Positions 8,838-18,455 are shown, counted from the stretch's first letter. The stretch is DNA of 64,000 bases from Bacillota bacterium (GCA_023421395.1 JAEZTL010000029.1:72731-136730); one strand, 5' to 3'. Notes: generated by a model from the sequence alone, not told the origin. A program made the numbers and translations.

Positions 8838-10568
8838 TTACAGGTCGATCTCTACCTGGTAGCGCAGCATCCATTCGTTGACGGTGACGAGGTACGCCAG
8901 CATCTGCGGCCCCGCCATTAGCTGGCCAAACCAGGGGGTGTCGGCGGGGGAGAGGTCCCCCGCGGCGATCTCTCGCACCGTGTCGGCGCTGACCGCCTCG
9001 AGAACCGGCGAAGAGGCATCCTCCAGCATCCGCATCGCGGCCTCCCGGATGAGAGACGCGTAGAGCGGGTGGCAGGTCTTGGGGAAAGGGCTCTTCCGGC
9101 GCATCAGAAGCGCTTCGGGCAGAAGGTCGCGCATCGCCTCCCGGAGCAGCCCCTTTTCGATGCCGCCGGTGTTTTTTACCGCCCAGGGCACGTTGTACAC
9201 GTACTGCACCAGCCGGTCGTCGCAATAGGGTGTGAGCACCGGCACCGGACTCATGCGCAGCGCGCGCTCCTGAAGATTGGGCATGAACCATTGGAAGCAG
9301 AGGCCGTGCAGCTGCCTCAGCCGCGCCTCCTCCGGCGTATCTGAGGAAAGGCGCGGCAGCGCGGCCACCGCCTCATGGTAGCGCGCCGACGCGTATTCCG
9401 AAAGGCGCAGCTTTTCGCGCACCCGGGGCTTCAGAACGCGCTCCCGTAGGGGCAAAGAGCCCGACCAGGGGAAGCCGTCCGCCGCCCTCAGGTCGGCCCG
9501 GTGGAACCACGGATAGCCGCCGAACACCTCGTCGCCGCATTCGCCGGAGACCACCGAGGGATGCTCGTGCGCGATTTGGCGGGCGAAGAGCATCAGCGCG
9601 GAATCGATGTCCGCCATGCCGGGCAGGCCTCTGAGCGCCATCGCCTCTCCCAGCGTCTCTACCAGCGCCCGCTGCGGGAGGAGCACCGACCGGTGGCGGG
9701 TGCCGAGGTGCGCAACGGCCTGGAGAATGTAAGGCTCGTCGCGCTCCGGCTGGAAGGCGCCGGGCGTGAAATATTGAGCGTTATCCTCGTAATCCACAGA
9801 AAAGCTGGCCACCGGGCGATCCGTGCGCCGCGCCATCAGCGCGGTCAGCGCGGTGGAGTCCAGCCCGCCGGAGAGCATCGACGCCGGATTCAGGGGCATC
9901 GCGTCCTCCACCGCCTGTTCGCACAGAAAGCGCACGGTTTCGATGGTGCGTCCGGGGTTGTCCTCGTGGGGACGGGGCTCCAGCGCGAAATAGCGCCGTA
10001 CCTTGTGACCGTGGCCGTTCGCGATCAGCACGCTGCCCGGCGGCAGGGAGAAAATGTCCCGAAACGGCGTTCGGCCCGGCGTTCGCGCGGGGCCAATCCC
10101 GAAGAGCTCGCATAGGCCCTCGCGGTCCACGATGCGGGTGGCCACGGGGGATTCCAGGAGCTTTGCCGGGTGGTCGGCGAAGGCCATTGAGCCGCCCCGG
10201 TACGCGTAGAACACGGGTATCTCGCCCATGCGGTCCCGGGACAGGACCAGTCTACCGGAATCCTGATCGATCACCGCCGAGGCGATCGGTCCGCCCAGCC
10301 GGGACGGGTATTCTTCGCCCCAGAGCCGGTAGGCCGCCAGCACCAGTGCGGAGAGACTGCCATCCACAGGGCGGATCCCGCCGGTTGAGAGCGCCGCGCG
10401 CAGCGCGGCGCCGTTTCGCAGCCGACCCGCGCCGCAGGCGACGGCGCCGCCGTCTGACGCGCAGTCCGCCGCCGACAGCGCGTGGCGGCCGATGATGTAA
10501 TAAGGCGCCTCGCGGCTGGCCAACATGGCGCGGGGGTCCCGTGCGTAGAATAATCCCATGAATTGCAT
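8838..10568 (-). CDS. Asparagine synthetase B-like protein lacking the N-terminal cysteine
   Basis: AsnB-family protein of 576 residues. The synthetase half has the PP-loop ATP site SGGLDST, GECGDEVFGGYPWFH and the downstream KNTGGIEKGLLREAM region. The N-terminal half has the class-II amidotransferase fold (DRMGEIPVFYAYRGG), but it starts MQFMGLFYARD: the catalytic Cys expected directly after Met is absent. The ATG at 10568 is supported by GGGAG with 8-nt spacing; a TTG 15 bp upstream gives no Cys either. It may use free ammonia or catalyse another amide-forming or cyclising reaction. It is a single minus-strand gene between a lipoprotein gene and an MBL hydrolase. Confidence 0.85.
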   Translation of the reverse strand: MQFMGLFYARDPRAMLASREAPYYIIGRHALSAADCASDGGAVACGAGRLRNGAALRAALSTGGIRPVDGSLSALVLAAYRLWGEEYPSRLGGPIASAVIDQDSGRLVLSRDRMGEIPVFYAYRGGSMAFADHPAKLLESPVATRIVDREGLCELFGIGPARTPGRTPFRDIFSLPPGSVLIANGHGHKVRRYFALEPRPHEDNPGRTIETVRFLCEQAVEDAMPLNPASMLSGGLDSTALTALMARRTDRPVASFSVDYEDNAQYFTPGAFQPERDEPYILQAVAHLGTRHRSVLLPQRALVETLGEAMALRGLPGMADIDSALMLFARQIAHEHPSVVSGECGDEVFGGYPWFHRADLRAADGFPWSGSLPLRERVLKPRVREKLRLSEYASARYHEAVAALPRLSSDTPEEARLRQLHGLCFQWFMPNLQERALRMSPVPVLTPYCDDRLVQYVYNVPWAVKNTGGIEKGLLREAMRDLLPEALLMRRKSPFPKTCHPLYASLIREAAMRMLEDASSPVLEAVSADTVREIAAGDLSPADTPWFGQLMAGPQMLAYLVTVNEWMLRYQVEIDL

Positions 10569-10618
10569 AGCATCATCTCCCAACCGTATATCCTATGCGC
10601 GGGGCACGCCCGAGGTGC

Positions 10619-10672
10619 TTGCCACGGGGCTGGAAATGATGATATACTTACATTTAATGAAACGTATGTAAG
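10619..10672 (+). promoter_or_regulatory. Promoter with inverted repeat, MBL hydrolase gene
   Basis: TTGCCA at 10619-10624, 18-bp spacer, TATACT at 10643-10648. A 7-bp inverted repeat, CTTACAT at 10647-10653 and ATGTAAG at 10666-10672, overlaps the -10 end and the ribosome-binding site. It could be an operator or an RNA hairpin hiding the Shine-Dalgarno site. Confidence 0.55.
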
Positions 10673-10684
10673 GAGGCGTTCAGG

Positions 10685-11392
10685 GTGCGCCTGACGGTTT
10701 TTGGCGTGAACGGGCCCTATCCCGCGCCGGGCGGCGCCTGTTCCGGGTATCTGGTCTCGTCGGACGACGAAAAAACGCACCTGCTGCTGGACTGCGGCAG
10801 CGGCGTATTGGCCCGGGTGGCCCAGTGGCCCACCCTCGAGAAGCTGACGGCCGTCATCCTCAGCCACCTGCACTTTGACCACATGTCGGACATGCTGCCC
10901 ATGCGCTACGCGCTGGAGTTCGCGGGGCTCAGCCTGCCGGTCTACGCGCCCGGAACCCCCGCGCCCCAGGCCGCGATGCTCGCGGGGGGCAGGTTCGATC
11001 TGTTTCCCATCGAGGATGTGTCCATCGGGCCGTTTCGCGTCTCCTTCCTGCCGGCACGGCACCCGGTGGAGGCCTATTCGATCGCCGTCACCGACGGCGA
11101 CAAGAAATTCGTCTACACGGGGGACACCAACACGAATCCGGCGCTGGCGCTGTTTGCCGACGGCGCGGACCTGATGCTGGCGGACGCGGGGCTTCTGACC
11201 GCCGATTGGAGTGAGCGCGCGCCGCATCTGTCGGCGGCGAAGTGCGGCGAACTCGCGGCCGAGGCCCGGGTAAAATCGCTGATCCTGACCCACCTGTCGC
11301 CCCGCTACGATCCGGAGCGGGTGCTGGAGGAGGCGCGCGCATCCTATCCCGCCGCGATCCTCGCCCGGCCGGGCATGGCCGTATCCGTCTGA
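10685..11392 (+). CDS. MBL-fold metallo-hydrolase (RNase Z/PhnP-like)
   Basis: Metallo-beta-lactamase-fold hydrolase of 235 residues. The metal-binding motif is SHLHFDHMSD, further ligands are in PARHPVE and the aspartate of YTGDTN, and a late histidine is in LTHLSPRYD. The GTG start has AAGGAGG 8 nt upstream. Similar proteins are phosphodiesterases or tRNase Z relatives; the substrate cannot be read from sequence. comEC starts 2 bp after the stop, so the two are probably cotranscribed. Confidence 0.85.
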   Translation: MRLTVFGVNGPYPAPGGACSGYLVSSDDEKTHLLLDCGSGVLARVAQWPTLEKLTAVILSHLHFDHMSDMLPMRYALEFAGLSLPVYAPGTPAPQAAMLAGGRFDLFPIEDVSIGPFRVSFLPARHPVEAYSIAVTDGDKKFVYTGDTNTNPALALFADGADLMLADAGLLTADWSERAPHLSAAKCGELAAEARVKSLILTHLSPRYDPERVLEEARASYPAAILARPGMAVSV

Positions 11393-11394
11393 CC

Positions 11395-13659
11395 GTGTTT
11401 ACGCGCCTGGCGCGCCGCCCGCTGGTGCCCATTGCGCTGAGCTGCCTCGTCGGCGCCGCGGCGGGGAGCGCGCTTACCGTGCCGGCGCTCTATTTTGGCG
11501 TCGGCGCGGCTTTGGCGGGCGGCGTCGTATGGTGGAAACGGGGGACGGCGGTATTCGCCGCGCTGGCGCTGCTTTTTGCGATGGAGGCGGCGTATCTCAT
11601 GCAGCGGCCGATGCCCGCGGAGCGGGAGAGCGCGTCCCTCACCGGAACGGTGTGCCTGACGCCGGTCTGGGACGGCCTGCGCACCGTGCTGACGCTCTCG
11701 GGCGCCACGCTGGACGGCGAGCCCATCGCGTGGAAGACGCGCGTCTACGCCTATGAAAATATCCCCGCCGCGCTGGGCGACCGGGTTTCCATGACGGTGA
11801 GCACATGGCGGCCCGAGGGACGAAAAAACCCCTACGGATTTGATTTTGACGCCTGGTGCCGCAGGAACGGCGTGACCTGCGCCACGATGCGGCCCGGCAC
11901 CGCCGAGGTGACGGAGGGCGGCCTTTCCGGGATGACGCTGCTTCGCGCCGCCCGGGAGCGCGTCGCCACGGCGATCGACAGCGCGTTTCCCGCCGGCGAA
12001 GCGCCGCTGGTCCGGGCGCTGGTGCTGGGCGACCGGAGTGACCTGCCGGAGGAGCTGACGGACGACTTCCGCGGCGCGGGCATCGCGCACATTCTGTCGG
12101 TCAGCGGGCTGCACGTCACCTGTCTGGCGATGGCGCTGGACTATCTCCTTAAAAAGCGCCTATCAAGGCGCGCGGCGTTTCTGGTGGTCGCGCCGCTGAT
12201 GGCCGCCTACGCGATTCTGGCGGGACTTTCCGGCCCCATCGTCCGCGCCGTGGTGATGTACCTGGCCCTCAGGTTCGCGCCGCTGGCGGGAAGGCCCAAG
12301 GATTCCCTGAGCGGTCTGGCGGCGGCAATGCTCGTCATGCTGGCGGCGAATCCGCTGGACGTCGGGGACGCGGGGTTCATTCTCTCCTTCGCCGCAATGA
12401 CCGGGCTGATCCTGCTCTCCCGGCCGCTGGAGAGGTTCTTGCGCATCGCCTCCGCGCCCAAGGCGCTGCAATTTTTCATCCGGCCGTTTACCGCCAGCGT
12501 CGCGGCGACGGCGGCGCTGCTGCCCGCGCTGGTCAGCCTCTTTGGCACGCTGCAGCCCTACGGGCCGCTGGTCAACGTATTGGCGGTGCCGGCGGCGACC
12601 ATCGCGCTGCCGCTGACATTTCTGGCGCTGCCGCTGGCGATGATCTGGCCCGCCGCGGGCGCGGTGGCCGCATGGCCCGCCGCCATGCTGCTGCGCGGGA
12701 TGACCTGGATCGCGGGTTTCGCCTCGGGCCTGCCCCGCGCGTCCATCCCGGTGGGGCAGATGTTTTGGGGCCTGGGTATCCTTTGGGCGCTGGCGGTATA
12801 CTGGGTTTCCGACCACGCGGGCCTTTCGGCCGGGCGCAGGCGCGCGGCGCTCCTTTTGTTCCCGGCGGCGCTGACGCTCTCCGTCCTTCTGAATGCCTGG
12901 GCGACGCCTGGCGGTCTGGCGCTTGACTTTCTCGCCGTCGGGGACGCCGACGCGGCGGTGGTGTACGCGGACGGCGAGACATACCTGGTGGACGCGGGCA
13001 ACGCGGACGGCGCCGCGGCGGACTATCTGGCCAAGACGGGCCGCGCGCTTCGCGCTGTGTTCCTGACGCACCCCCACGACGACCACATCGGCGGCGCGGG
13101 GGCCGTCCGGGCGCTGTACCCGGACGCCACGGTCTACGTGCCGGAGTGCTGGGATCGGCTGGACGGCGTATTGGAGGCCCAGGCGCGCGGGGGGCTTGAA
13201 GGGCCTTTCGTGCCGCTGTCCGCCGGGGATGAGGTGCCGTTGGGGGAAAGCGCGACGGCCCGCGTGCTGTACCCGCCCAAAGGCATCACCCCCGAAGACG
13301 CAAACGACGCCTCGCTGGTGCTCCTCATCACGTCTGGCGACGCGTCGGCGCTTTTAACCGGGGATCTCAGCGACGCGTCGCTGCTGCCGGACATCCCGGA
13401 CGTGGATATTTTTAAGGCGCCCCACCACGGCGCGTTCATCAAGGGCGCGGAGCTTTTGCTGCGCGCGTCGTCGCCGGGCGTGGTGGCGGTTTCCGCAGGC
13501 GGCGCCGCCGGGCACCCGTCCGAAGCGGCGCTGGAGCGCATCCGCGCCTTGGGCGGCGCGGCTTATCGCACCGACCAATGCGGCATGGTGCGCGTCCGCG
13601 TCCAACAGGGCGGATGGGTGCAGGTCAGTCCATTCATTCCCTTTGAGGAGGAGCCATGA
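11395..13659 (+). CDS. comEC: ComEC/Rec2 DNA internalization channel protein
   Basis: Membrane channel for single-stranded DNA uptake, 754 residues. Order: N-terminal membrane segments with a DUF4131-type domain, a central competence domain (GIAHILSVSGLHVT plus many hydrophobic helices), and a C-terminal MBL domain with LTHPHDDHIGG and a late HHGA motif. The start is most likely the GTG at 11395, just after the hydrolase stop; the open frame further upstream overlaps the hydrolase and is not membrane-like. The stop overlaps the holA ATG by 4 bp. Some non-competent Clostridia also keep comEC. Confidence 0.92.
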   Translation: MFTRLARRPLVPIALSCLVGAAAGSALTVPALYFGVGAALAGGVVWWKRGTAVFAALALLFAMEAAYLMQRPMPAERESASLTGTVCLTPVWDGLRTVLTLSGATLDGEPIAWKTRVYAYENIPAALGDRVSMTVSTWRPEGRKNPYGFDFDAWCRRNGVTCATMRPGTAEVTEGGLSGMTLLRAARERVATAIDSAFPAGEAPLVRALVLGDRSDLPEELTDDFRGAGIAHILSVSGLHVTCLAMALDYLLKKRLSRRAAFLVVAPLMAAYAILAGLSGPIVRAVVMYLALRFAPLAGRPKDSLSGLAAAMLVMLAANPLDVGDAGFILSFAAMTGLILLSRPLERFLRIASAPKALQFFIRPFTASVAATAALLPALVSLFGTLQPYGPLVNVLAVPAATIALPLTFLALPLAMIWPAAGAVAAWPAAMLLRGMTWIAGFASGLPRASIPVGQMFWGLGILWALAVYWVSDHAGLSAGRRRAALLLFPAALTLSVLLNAWATPGGLALDFLAVGDADAAVVYADGETYLVDAGNADGAAADYLAKTGRALRAVFLTHPHDDHIGGAGAVRALYPDATVYVPECWDRLDGVLEAQARGGLEGPFVPLSAGDEVPLGESATARVLYPPKGITPEDANDASLVLLITSGDASALLTGDLSDASLLPDIPDVDIFKAPHHGAFIKGAELLLRASSPGVVAVSAGGAAGHPSEAALERIRALGGAAYRTDQCGMVRVRVQQGGWVQVSPFIPFEEEP

Positions 13660-14672
13660 CAAGGCAGGCGCTGTTTCAGGCGGTCGATCAGGGCGCGTAC
13701 GAAAAGGTGTATTTCTTTCACGGCCCGGAGGAGTGGGTCAAGCAGAGCGCCGTCCAGCGGCTGCGGGAAAAGCTGCTGCCGGCGGGGCTCGAGGAGCTCA
13801 ACGAGACGGTGATGGAGGGCGGCGGCGCGCAGGCGATTCTCGAGGCCGCGGAGACGCTTCCGGTGATGTCGGAGCGGCGGCTGGTGCTGGTTCGGGACTT
13901 TTCGCCGCTGACGGGCGGCAAGGCCAAGGCGGAGCAGGAGGAGGCGCAGCGCATTCTCGATTGGCTGCCCACCGCGCCGGATACCGCCTGCGTGGTGTTC
14001 TACGTGCGCGGCGCGGCAGACATGCGCAAAAAGCTCTCGTCGGCGTTGGCGAAGCTGCCCGGCGCGGTGGCCTTCGAGCCGCTGGACGACGCGGAATTGC
14101 ATAAGTGGGCGAGCGCAAGGTTAAAAAAGTTTGGCAAAAAGATCGACCGCGCGGCGCTGGATAGCCTGACGTTTCTCGCCGGGCGGGGGCTGACGCGGCT
14201 GGACGGCGAACTGAACAAGCTGGCGGCCTACGCCGGAGAGCGGGAGACGGTCAGCCTGGCGGATGTGGAGCAGCTGGTGGCGCCGTCGCTGGAGAGTTCG
14301 GTGTTCCAGATGATCGACTTTCTGATGGATAACAAGGCCTACGACGCCCATCGGATCTACGGCGCGCTGCTTCGCGCCGGCGAAAACCGGGTGGGCATTT
14401 TGGCGATGCTGACCCGGCAGATGCGCATGCTGACCCACATCAAGCGGCTGCGGGCTCAGGGCGCGCCGTTGCGCGAGATCGAGGAGAAGCTGTCTCTCAA
14501 CCACTACGCCGCCACCCGCGCCCAGGCGCAGGCGGGTCGAATGGATGAGGCGCGGTTGGAGGAAATGTACAGGGCCTGTGCCGAGGCGGACTACGACATC
14601 AAGCGCGGCGCGCTTCGGGATCAGGCGGCGGTGGACGCGTTGATGCTGCGGCTGGGCCGCGGGAGGGCTTAG
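13656..14672 (+). CDS. holA: DNA polymerase III subunit delta
   Basis: Clamp-loader delta subunit of 338 residues, which opens the sliding clamp. Features include the N-terminal YFFHGPEEWVKQ region, a QEEAQRILDWL segment and the conserved C-terminal region (ESSVFQMIDFLMDNKAYDA and the LNHYAATRAQAQA helices). The comEC-holA order is typical of Firmicutes. The start ATGA overlaps the comEC stop, with GAGGAGG just upstream. Confidence 0.93.
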   Translation: MTRQALFQAVDQGAYEKVYFFHGPEEWVKQSAVQRLREKLLPAGLEELNETVMEGGGAQAILEAAETLPVMSERRLVLVRDFSPLTGGKAKAEQEEAQRILDWLPTAPDTACVVFYVRGAADMRKKLSSALAKLPGAVAFEPLDDAELHKWASARLKKFGKKIDRAALDSLTFLAGRGLTRLDGELNKLAAYAGERETVSLADVEQLVAPSLESSVFQMIDFLMDNKAYDAHRIYGALLRAGENRVGILAMLTRQMRMLTHIKRLRAQGAPLREIEEKLSLNHYAATRAQAQAGRMDEARLEEMYRACAEADYDIKRGALRDQAAVDALMLRLGRGRA

Positions 14673-14673
14673 A

Positions 14674-15597
14674 ATGGACGTTTTACAGACGGTGCTGCCG
14701 GTGGTGGTCATGATCCTGCTGGGCGCGCTGGCCCGCCGCACGAACCTTGTGAAGCGGGAAGGAATCGGCGCGCTTCAGACGCTGGTGATGAAGGTGACGC
14801 TGCCGGCGGTGCTCTTCGGGGCGTTCTACCGGGCGAGCTATTCGGTGAGCGTGCTGGCGGTCGTGGTCCTCATGTTCGGCTGTTCGCTGGCAGCCTGGGC
14901 GCTGGGCGCGCTGGCGCGGAAAAGAATCGCGGCCGCGTCCAAGTATTTGCCGTTTCTGACTACCGGGTTTGAGGCGGGTATGATGGGCTATGCGCTGTAC
15001 GCGATGCTCTACGGTCCGGAGTCGATCCGGTCTTTCGCGGTGATGGACCTGGGCCAGGTGTTGTTCGTATTCACCGCCTACATGGCCCTTCTGGGCGCGC
15101 AGGAAGGCGACCAACGCCCCATGGGTGCGCGGCTGGCGGAGCTGGTCAAGTCGCCCACCATCCTGGCCATCGCAGCGGGTGTGCTGATGGGGGTCACAGG
15201 GCTGGGCGCCCGACTCTACGGCTCCGCGCTGGGCGCACCGGTGCAGGCGGCGGTGGATTTTGTGGGCGGCCCCACCGGCGCGGTGATTCTGTTTGTGATC
15301 GGATACGCTTTGGACTTCAGCGGGCTCAAGTGGCGCGAGGTCGCTCTGACGCTGGCCGTGCGCATTGTGGTCACGGGAGTTCTTCTGGGCGTCATGCTGC
15401 TTGCGCTGACGGTTCTGGCGCCGGGGGATCGGTTGCTGACGGGCGCGGCGGTCCTGATGTTTACGCTGCCGCCGCCCTACGTGCTGCCCATCGTATCGAA
15501 GGACGAGTCCGCCCAGGGCTACATCACATCGGTCCTGTCGGTTTCGACGGTCTACTCCCTTATGATCTTCGCGGGGATGGCCGCGCTGGTCAGATGA
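14674..15597 (+). CDS. AEC-family transporter (auxin efflux carrier-like permease)
   Basis: Integral membrane permease of 307 residues with about ten hydrophobic segments in two repeats of five, as in the AEC family of organic-acid or auxin carriers. It starts one base after the holA stop. The substrate is unknown; bacterial members include malate and malonate transporters. The 3' end overlaps the convergent sulfoxide-reductase gene by 8 bp. Confidence 0.88.
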   Translation: MDVLQTVLPVVVMILLGALARRTNLVKREGIGALQTLVMKVTLPAVLFGAFYRASYSVSVLAVVVLMFGCSLAAWALGALARKRIAAASKYLPFLTTGFEAGMMGYALYAMLYGPESIRSFAVMDLGQVLFVFTAYMALLGAQEGDQRPMGARLAELVKSPTILAIAAGVLMGVTGLGARLYGSALGAPVQAAVDFVGGPTGAVILFVIGYALDFSGLKWREVALTLAVRIVVTGVLLGVMLLALTVLAPGDRLLTGAAVLMFTLPPPYVLPIVSKDESAQGYITSVLSVSTVYSLMIFAGMAALVR

Positions 15598-16060
15598 GGG
15601 AATAGCCCGCGTCTGAAAAATCGCACGCCTCGGCATAGAGGACGGCGAGCGCCTCCGCCGCGGCCTGTTCGCCTGCCCCGAAGCGGGCGAGGGCGGGGCT
15701 GTCAAGGTCGATCACGCCGATGATCCGCCCGCCTGCCCGGATGGGGCAGACCAGTTCGCTCCGAGACGTGCCGTCGCAGGCGATGTGGTCCGGAAAGGCG
15801 TGTACATCGCGTACAAGCATCGTCCGGCCCTCTTGAACCGCCGCGCCGCACACGCCGCGCCCCGCCGCGATGCGAAGACAGGCGGGCTTGCCCTGGAAGG
15901 GCCCCAGCAGCAGCGCCCCGCCATGCAGGAAGTAGAACCCGGCCCAATTGAGGCCCTCCATTTCCTGATACAGAAGCGCCGACAGGTTCGCGGCGTTGGC
16001 CAGCGGGTGGCGCTCGCCCTCCATCAACCCTTCCGCCATTAAAAGCATCTCTTCGTACAT
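15590..16060 (-). CDS. msrC: Free methionine-(R)-sulfoxide reductase (GAF domain)
   Basis: fRMsr of 156 residues, reducing free Met-R-sulfoxide in the cytoplasm. It is a single GAF domain with GPFQGKPAC, GRGVCG and DHIACDGTSRSELV motifs. Cysteines C61, C71 and C95 keep the 10- and 24-residue spacing of E. coli fRMsr (C84, C94, C118), so the enzyme should be active. Stand-alone minus-strand gene, convergent with and overlapping the AEC gene. Confidence 0.92.
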   Translation of the reverse strand: MYEEMLLMAEGLMEGERHPLANAANLSALLYQEMEGLNWAGFYFLHGGALLLGPFQGKPACLRIAAGRGVCGAAVQEGRTMLVRDVHAFPDHIACDGTSRSELVCPIRAGGRIIGVIDLDSPALARFGAGEQAAAEALAVLYAEACDFSDAGYSLI

Positions 16061-16089
16061 CCGAAATCCCTCTCTTCAAGCCCGGCGCG

Positions 16090-16118
16090 TTGCGCGCGGG
16101 GCTGCGTTGTGCTAGAAT
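16090..16118 (+). promoter_or_regulatory. Promoter of the DUF2974 gene
   Basis: TTGCGC at 16090-16095, 17-bp spacer, TAGAAT at 16113-16118. Confidence 0.6.
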
Positions 16119-16169
16119 AATCCATGGCGCGGGTGTGCCGGAATTGTGCAGAGAAAAAGAGGCGGGCGC

Positions 16170-17297
16170 ATGGGGACGATCCTGGATTACCTGAACTGGC
16201 GGATGGACGTGCCGCTGCGCGTCGCGCCGTTTAACCCCGTGGACAACCTCATCCTGTGCGTGCTTGCCTATCTCCCGCTGGAGGGCTGCGAGGGCAAGAC
16301 CATTGCGGAGGTTTCGCCTGTAGTGTGCGCGCGGGAGCAGAATGCGTCCTACCGGGAGCTGATGCGGCTGATGGGGCAGGGGACGCGCTTTGGGTCCATG
16401 CGGCTCGTCTCGTTCTGGGATCACTTCAGCGAGGAAGAGGAAAAGCAGTTCGCCGCGGTGACGGCGGCGCTGGGCGACGGAACCAGTTACGTCGCCTTCC
16501 GCGGAACGGACGCCACGCTGGTGGGCTGGAAAGAGGACTTTAACATGGGCTTCGCCGACGTGGTACCCGCCCAAACGGAGAGCGTGCGGTATCTGGACGA
16601 AGTCGCGGGTCTGGTGGACGGCGCGCTGCGAGTCGGCGGGCATTCCAAGGGCGGCAACCTGGCGGTCTACGCCGCGCTCTTTTCCGAGGATTCCGTGCGC
16701 GCGCGCATTCGCGAGATCTTTAATAACGACGGCCCCGGCCTGACGAAGCGGATGCAGGACTGCCCCGTTTACTTAGGCGTCGAGCCGCGCGTCAAGACCT
16801 ACCTGCCGCAGACCTCGATCATCGGGATGCTGATGGAGCATTCCGAGAGCTACCAGGTGGTGCGCAGCGAGGGCTTTGGCATCATGCAGCACGACCCCTT
16901 CACCTGGCAGGCCGCGCGGGATGATTTCATCAAGGAAGGCGGCCTCCGGGCGGGCAGCCTGTACGTGGATAAGACCATCAAGCAATGGGTGTCTTCGGTG
17001 TCCACGGAAGACCGGAGGGCCTTCATCGAAGCGGTGTATCGCATCCTGTCCTCCACCGGCGCAAAATCGGTGAACGACCTCCTGGCCGGCTGGCGCAAGA
17101 ACCTGGCCGCGATTCTGACGGAGACTTCCGGGTTTGATCCGGAGACACGAAAACTCTTGCGGCGGGTGGTTGGGCTTTTGTTCGCGTCGGGCGCGAAGAA
17201 CCTGGTGCCCATCGGCCAGCCGAGGGAGCGCAGCGCCGACGCCCATGGCCGCTCGGTCCAGCCGCCGTCGGAGGACCCCAAGGCTGGAAACGCCTGA
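16170..17297 (+). CDS. DUF2974 (Mbeg1-like) alpha/beta-hydrolase fold protein
   Basis: Protein of 375 residues with the YLNWRMDVPL opening typical of DUF2974 proteins of Firmicutes. It has a nucleophile elbow GHSKGGN at about residue 161, an acid region NNDGPG and a late HDPFTW histidine candidate, consistent with a lipase/esterase-type fold. The start at 16170 is supported by AGAGG 7 nt upstream and matches the family N-terminus; an in-frame GTG lies 24 bp upstream. The substrate is unknown. Monocistronic. Confidence 0.85.
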   Translation: MGTILDYLNWRMDVPLRVAPFNPVDNLILCVLAYLPLEGCEGKTIAEVSPVVCAREQNASYRELMRLMGQGTRFGSMRLVSFWDHFSEEEEKQFAAVTAALGDGTSYVAFRGTDATLVGWKEDFNMGFADVVPAQTESVRYLDEVAGLVDGALRVGGHSKGGNLAVYAALFSEDSVRARIREIFNNDGPGLTKRMQDCPVYLGVEPRVKTYLPQTSIIGMLMEHSESYQVVRSEGFGIMQHDPFTWQAARDDFIKEGGLRAGSLYVDKTIKQWVSSVSTEDRRAFIEAVYRILSSTGAKSVNDLLAGWRKNLAAILTETSGFDPETRKLLRRVVGLLFASGAKNLVPIGQPRERSADAHGRSVQPPSEDPKAGNA

Positions 17298-17479
17298 GGG
17301 CGCGTATCTGCGCCTCAGACCATCAGCCCCGAATGGCCTTGATCGATTCCGGACGCATGCGCGCCGCCCGAAAAACCATGAAGATTACAGACGCGCGCTT
17401 TCCCTTTCCCCGCATCGAATAACCGCAGGTTTTTCGATGCTTTGAGATCGCGTGTGCGCTTTTTTGCCGGATGATAACG

Positions 17480-18421
17480 TTATTGGTTCGCCAAATCCTC
17501 CGCCAACGCCTCCAGCTTGCGCATCCGGGCGCTGACGCCGGATTTTCCCAGCGGCGGCTCCAGCAGGCCGCCCAGCTCTGTAAACGAGGCGTCCGGGTAC
17601 TGGAGCCTAAGCCGCGCCAGCGCCATGAGCTGCGGCGGCAGATGCGTTAGGCCCAGCTTTTTATCGATCCATTCGATCATGCTGATCTGGCGCTGAGCGG
17701 CCTCCACCGTCTTTTCCAGGTTGTTGTTGTCGCAGTTGACCTGCCGGTTGACTTCATTGCGCACGCCCTTCAGAATCCGCACGTTCTCGAGCGCCAGCAC
17801 CGCCACGTGGGCGCCCAGCAGCGTCAGGAGGTTGGCGATGTGCTCGCCGTCCTTGAGGTAGGCGACGTACTGGCGCTTGCGCGCGCTCACGCGGGCCGGA
17901 AGGCCGAAGCCCTCCATCAGGCGCGCGACGCAGCGGGCCATCTCCTCGTCGGACACCGCAATTTCCATGTGGTAGGCGTGCTCGGGATTGTTGATGGAGC
18001 CGCCCGCCAGATACGCGCCGCGCAGCGCCGCCACGCGGCAGCAGTTCCTGCGCAGAATGTCGCCATGGGGCGTCTTGCGGATGCCCAGCGGCGCGCTTTT
18101 GTCCGTCAGCTTGAGATGCGTGATCAGCGCCTGGGCATCCTCGTCCGAAAAGGCCACGAGGTATCGCGCCCGCCCGCCCAGCCGGTCGGTCTTGACCGCG
18201 CGCAGCTCGCCGGTGACACCCAAAAATTCCTTGGCCATCAGGAAATATCGCCGCGCCACGGCCGCGCTCTCGCTGCCGATTGTCAGCTGATAGCGCCCCG
18301 CGCCGCGAAAGGAAAGCGCGCCGCATGAGAGCGCCATGCCGGCCATCTCTGCGCGCGCGCAGCAGTTCTTATCGCAGACCGATCGCGCGAGTTCCTCCCG
18401 CACGTCCGATGAGAACGACAT
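17480..18421 (-). CDS. whiA: DNA-binding protein WhiA
   Basis: WhiA of 313 residues, a LAGLIDADG-homing-endonuclease-like domain fused to a C-terminal helix-turn-helix. It influences cell division and chromosome segregation in Firmicutes and sporulation in actinomycetes. Visible: N-terminal SFSSDVREELAR, central AGGSINNPEHAYHMEI, C-terminal HTH (LPPQLMALARLRLQYPDASFTELGGLL). The ATG at 18421 has GGAGGG about 8 nt upstream. It follows murB by 34 bp; the usual rapZ and yvcK neighbours are missing here. Confidence 0.95.
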   Translation of the reverse strand: MSFSSDVREELARSVCDKNCCARAEMAGMALSCGALSFRGAGRYQLTIGSESAAVARRYFLMAKEFLGVTGELRAVKTDRLGGRARYLVAFSDEDAQALITHLKLTDKSAPLGIRKTPHGDILRRNCCRVAALRGAYLAGGSINNPEHAYHMEIAVSDEEMARCVARLMEGFGLPARVSARKRQYVAYLKDGEHIANLLTLLGAHVAVLALENVRILKGVRNEVNRQVNCDNNNLEKTVEAAQRQISMIEWIDKKLGLTHLPPQLMALARLRLQYPDASFTELGGLLEPPLGKSGVSARMRKLEALAEDLANQ

Positions 18422-18455
18422 TTTCGGCCCTCCTCCCGCGCATTGGACCATATCT

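Noticed and set aside
12163..13086. 307-codon minus-strand frame inside comEC
   Set aside because: Arg/Gln/Gly-rich antisense composition without domain; comEC is certain on the other strand.
17298..17479. Possible sixth copy of the dispersed repeat or a terminator (GCATCGA...TCGATGC)
   Set aside because: The ATACCAAT ends and the GGCTCCTTG block are missing, and the hairpin has a long loop without a T run. I see nothing else supportable in this gap.
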